From Rickettsiales bacterium (GTDB lineage Bacteria > Pseudomonadota > Alphaproteobacteria > Rickettsiales > Deianiraeaceae), in assembly GCA_947378695.1 (NCBI GenBank), contig CANCKZ010000033.1:1-7232 (forward strand): a DNA stretch of 7,232 nt. The letters are read 5' to 3'. The position numbers were made by a program, and so were the translations under genes. Of this stretch, positions 4,885 through 7,232 are shown piece after piece (positions within the stretch are counted from its first letter, which is position 1; each line of letters begins with the position of its first letter). The notes below the pieces were generated by a model that was not told where the DNA came from, ran no database searches, and saw only the letters and a program-made list of their open reading frames with translations.

Positions 4885-7232
4885 CTACTTCACGCCAATA
4901 TACTGCTTAACATCAAGTGGAAGTTGCGACTTCATAGCATCATCAACCACAAATTGAGTGCCTTCCGTTTTGGATTTCCTGAACAATTCAACTGCTTCAA
5001 TCCAAGTTCCAGCGTTGATTTCCACTACCTTAACCGTTGCAAGAAAGCCTTCCATTTCAACCAAAAACCCTTGTGCGTGGATTGAATTTTGACCGCCAAA
5101 CATCATTTCGTGAACTTTTTCACAAACAAACGGGCAAAATGGGGAATATAACGCAAGAATTCCCTTCAAAATTGTGCAAACAGTTGCAATTGCGGAATTT
5201 TTGCCTTGCTCAATGTGGGAAATTTCCTCGTTTGAAAGCTGAATTTCTTTGTAAATAAACGCTTTTGTGCCATAGTATCTAATTTTGATAAATTCAAGGT
5301 AGTTATCGCAGAAAATGTTCCAAAAAAAGTCGTCCGCAGTTTTGCGTGCGTGGAAATAGTCCATTTTTTCCATATATTTCCTATATTCCGCAACGGCTTT
5401 TTTCAATTCGGATATCACCCAGAAATCGACATCGTTTGTGATTTGCGAAACATCAATTTGCGATGGAATTTCATTTTGTTTGGCAAATTTAAGGCAATTC
5501 CAAAGTTTTGTCGTGAATTTTTTCCCAAGTTCAAGGCGGTCTTCACTGTATGCTGAATCAGTTCCAAGCGGAGTATTCGAACACCAAAAGCGGACGGTGT
5601 CTGCACCGTGTTTTTGGATAAGGGAAAATGGGTCGGTAACATTTCCTTTTGATTTACTCATTTTCGTCTTATCACTTGCCAAACACCAGCCAGAAAGTGC
5701 AACTTGTTTCCAAGGTAAATATTGCTGTTTTGCCAATTTTTCGGTTGAAATTGTGAACGATTTGCCATCAATTTCGGCGATTATTTTTCCAGAGTTTGCC
5801 TCAACTTCACAAGCGTGCAAAACGGATTTGAGGAGGGTATAAAATGTCCAAGTTCGAATAATTTCATGTGCTTGTGGGCGAAGATTGAGCGGTTCGTGGT
5901 TTTGAATGGAATTTTTCGCAATTTGAGGAGTCAAAGACGATGTGAACCAAGTATCGAAAACATATTGAAACGCAAATTTGGTTTCAACGCCTTTGAAATT
6001 CGCCAAATATCCACCATCAACCTTGCGAATGTGTGAAACTTCTGGCGATTTTTCAATACCATTTGGGAAAATGATTTCGCATTTTTCACCTTCAAATTCA
6101 TAAGTGTAGTAAGGAATTTCAATACCAAAAAAGCGATTTCGTGAAATACACCAGTCTTGATTCAGCCCCTCAATCCATTTTTCAAGACGAACTTGCATGT
6201 GCGATGGCGTAAATTCCAGTTCCTTTGTTGCTTCCAAAAGGAAGTTTTTGAACGGTAAGGTTTTTATGTAAATCTGTTTTTGTTCAATAATTTCAACGGG
6301 TTTGCCCGAACGCTCCCCGCATTTTACCGAATGGGAAATTTTCTTCGTGTTTAAAATTAAGCCAAGTGCCGTCATTTCTTCAACAATTTTAGTGCGAGCA
6401 TTCGCCACACGCAAAAACCTTCCATTTTCCGCATTTTTGTAGAAATCGTGGGCAATTTCCCCATTTTCAAGCATCAAAGGTTTTGGTGTAAGTTTGTGTT
6501 TTCGAATCCATTCAACATCCGTCCAATCGCCATAAGAACAGCACATTACAACGCCGGTTCCTTTGTCAATTTTCACGGTTTCATCTGCAATTAATGGAAC
6601 TTCATCGCCAAAAAACGGCAGTTTCACGCTTGAAATTCCAGAAAAGCGGGCATCACTAGGGTGGTGCAAAACCGCAACGCAGGCTGGCAACAATTCGGGA
6701 CGAGTTGTCATAACTTCAACAATTTTCCCTGTTTTGGAGCAAGTAAATGGAATGAAATATTCGGTGGAATCAAATTCTTTGTCTTCAAGGTCGGCTTGTG
6801 CAAGGGCGGTTTTATCTTCAATATCCCAATAAACCGGTGCATTTTTAAGGTATATCAACCCTTTTTTGTGAAGGTCAGCAAATGATTCAAGAACAATTGC
6901 TTCCGTTTTTTTGGAAACAGTTTGATACTTCAACGACCAATCGTAAGAAATTCCAATTGAACGGAAAAGCTCTTCAAATCTGCCTTCAACTTCGTCCACA
7001 ACTTTAAAACATTCTGTTTCAAATTCTGCTTTTGTGCAATTGATTCCAACTTTTTTGCCGGTTTGCTTTTCAACAAGGCGTTCGGTTGGAAGTCCGTTAT
7101 CGTCAAAACCTATCGGGTAAAAAACGCTTTTTCCGGAAATTCTGTGGTAACGGGCAAGGATATCACACTGAACATATGAAAAAACATGCCCCATGTGAAG
7201 GTATCCCGAAACGGTTGGTGGCGGGGTATCAA
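4885..7232 (-). CDS. valS: Valyl-tRNA synthetase, archaeal-like form (start beyond right edge)
   Basis: ValRS charges tRNA-Val and hydrolyses mischarged Thr-tRNA-Val. 781 residues are visible, entering at DTPPPTVSGYLHMGHVFSYV (class Ia HIGH motif HMGH at 7197-7186). GFDDNGLPTERLVEK follows near 7112-7070, then the CP1 editing domain with TTRPELLPACVA near 6710-6670 and GTGVVMCCSYGDWTDVEW near 6560-6508. WIEGLNQDWCISRNRFFG lies near 6180-6130 and KMSKS at 5664-5650, followed by the helical anticodon-binding domain. The DDNGLPTERL and GDxTDVEW signatures mark the archaeal-like ValRS known from Rickettsia, not the usual bacterial form. The C-terminus ends about 60 residues after the last helical segment without the long bacterial coiled-coil arm, also as in that group. 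About 35-40 N-terminal residues are probably missing. The gene ends with TAG and converges on the plus-strand operon. No frameshift or stop is seen. Confidence 0.95.
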   Translation of the reverse strand, partial: DTPPPTVSGYLHMGHVFSYVQCDILARYHRISGKSVFYPIGFDDNGLPTERLVEKQTGKKVGINCTKAEFETECFKVVDEVEGRFEELFRSIGISYDWSLKYQTVSKKTEAIVLESFADLHKKGLIYLKNAPVYWDIEDKTALAQADLEDKEFDSTEYFIPFTCSKTGKIVEVMTTRPELLPACVAVLHHPSDARFSGISSVKLPFFGDEVPLIADETVKIDKGTGVVMCCSYGDWTDVEWIRKHKLTPKPLMLENGEIAHDFYKNAENGRFLRVANARTKIVEEMTALGLILNTKKISHSVKCGERSGKPVEIIEQKQIYIKTLPFKNFLLEATKELEFTPSHMQVRLEKWIEGLNQDWCISRNRFFGIEIPYYTYEFEGEKCEIIFPNGIEKSPEVSHIRKVDGGYLANFKGVETKFAFQYVFDTWFTSSLTPQIAKNSIQNHEPLNLRPQAHEIIRTWTFYTLLKSVLHACEVEANSGKIIAEIDGKSFTISTEKLAKQQYLPWKQVALSGWCLASDKTKMSKSKGNVTDPFSLIQKHGADTVRFWCSNTPLGTDSAYSEDRLELGKKFTTKLWNCLKFAKQNEIPSQIDVSQITNDVDFWVISELKKAVAEYRKYMEKMDYFHARKTADDFFWNIFCDNYLEFIKIRYYGTKAFIYKEIQLSNEEISHIEQGKNSAIATVCTILKGILALYSPFCPFVCEKVHEMMFGGQNSIHAQGFLVEMEGFLATVKVVEINAGTWIEAVELFRKSKTEGTQFVVDDAMKSQLPLDVKQYIGVK

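Noticed and set aside
4745..4957. A 70-codon plus-strand open frame starting just after dyad copy 1
   Set aside because: It runs into the 3' end of valS on the other strand, its hydrophobic stretch comes from the T tracts, it has no ribosome binding site and it resembles no family. A decayed gene cannot be excluded.
5438..5842. A 134-codon plus-strand open frame inside valS
   Set aside because: It is antisense to the conserved KMSKS and catalytic region of valS and shows no domain, signal or start context of its own.
183..7200. An 18-base direct repeat (AACATGCCCCATGTGAAG) at 183-200 and 7183-7200, about 7 kb apart
   Set aside because: Both copies encode the LHMGHV part of the class Ia HIGH region in leuS and valS on the minus strand, so shared motif and codon use explain it; it is not a mobile-element or recombination repeat.

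Overview
The window is an AT-rich, densely packed piece of a bacterial chromosome holding seven protein genes and no recognisable RNA gene, insertion sequence, prophage or CRISPR array. The best taxonomic clue is valS: its protein has the archaeal-like valyl-tRNA synthetase signatures (GFDDNGLPTERL after the HIGH motif and a GTGVVMxCxxGDxTDVEW editing segment). Rickettsia and related reduced-genome Alphaproteobacteria are known to carry this form. With the low GC, short gaps, a Gram-negative outer-membrane protein and a glutathione-synthetase-like gene, this points to a host-associated alphaproteobacterium (Rickettsiales or Holosporales type). That placement is inference.

Layout. Positions 1-1568 are a minus-strand cluster, in transcription order: a small SAM-dependent methyltransferase of unknown substrate (1568-1050), rsmD for 16S rRNA guanine methylation (1005-409), and the start of leuS (344 to beyond the left edge). 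A 43-base divergent gap (1569-1611) separates it from a plus-strand operon: trpA (1612-2394), a gshB-like ATP-grasp gene (2385-3707, overlapping trpA by 10 bases) and a predicted secreted outer-membrane beta-barrel protein (3704-4591, overlapping gshB by the 4 bases ATGA). A 293-base convergent gap (4592-4884) follows. The rest is valS on the minus strand (7232 to 4885), whose first codons lie beyond the right edge.

The minus-strand genes fit a translation theme (rRNA modification and two class Ia aminoacyl-tRNA synthetases). The plus-strand operon mixes an orphan tryptophan synthase alpha subunit, a thiol or peptide ligase and an envelope protein, with no visible pathway partner for any of them. 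Only the overlapping starts tie the three together.

I found no complete new defence, mobile or biosynthetic system. The least explained structure is the convergent gap. It holds a perfect 12-bp-arm dyad and a diverged second copy 115 bp away that keeps pairing near the centre through a C/G to T/A double change. The second copy follows a T-tract layout also seen upstream of trpA. Other points for a second look are substitutions in TrpA, the enlarged and diverged GshB-like protein, the promoter-like boxes abutting start codons, and the absence of clear Shine-Dalgarno sequences at all six visible starts.
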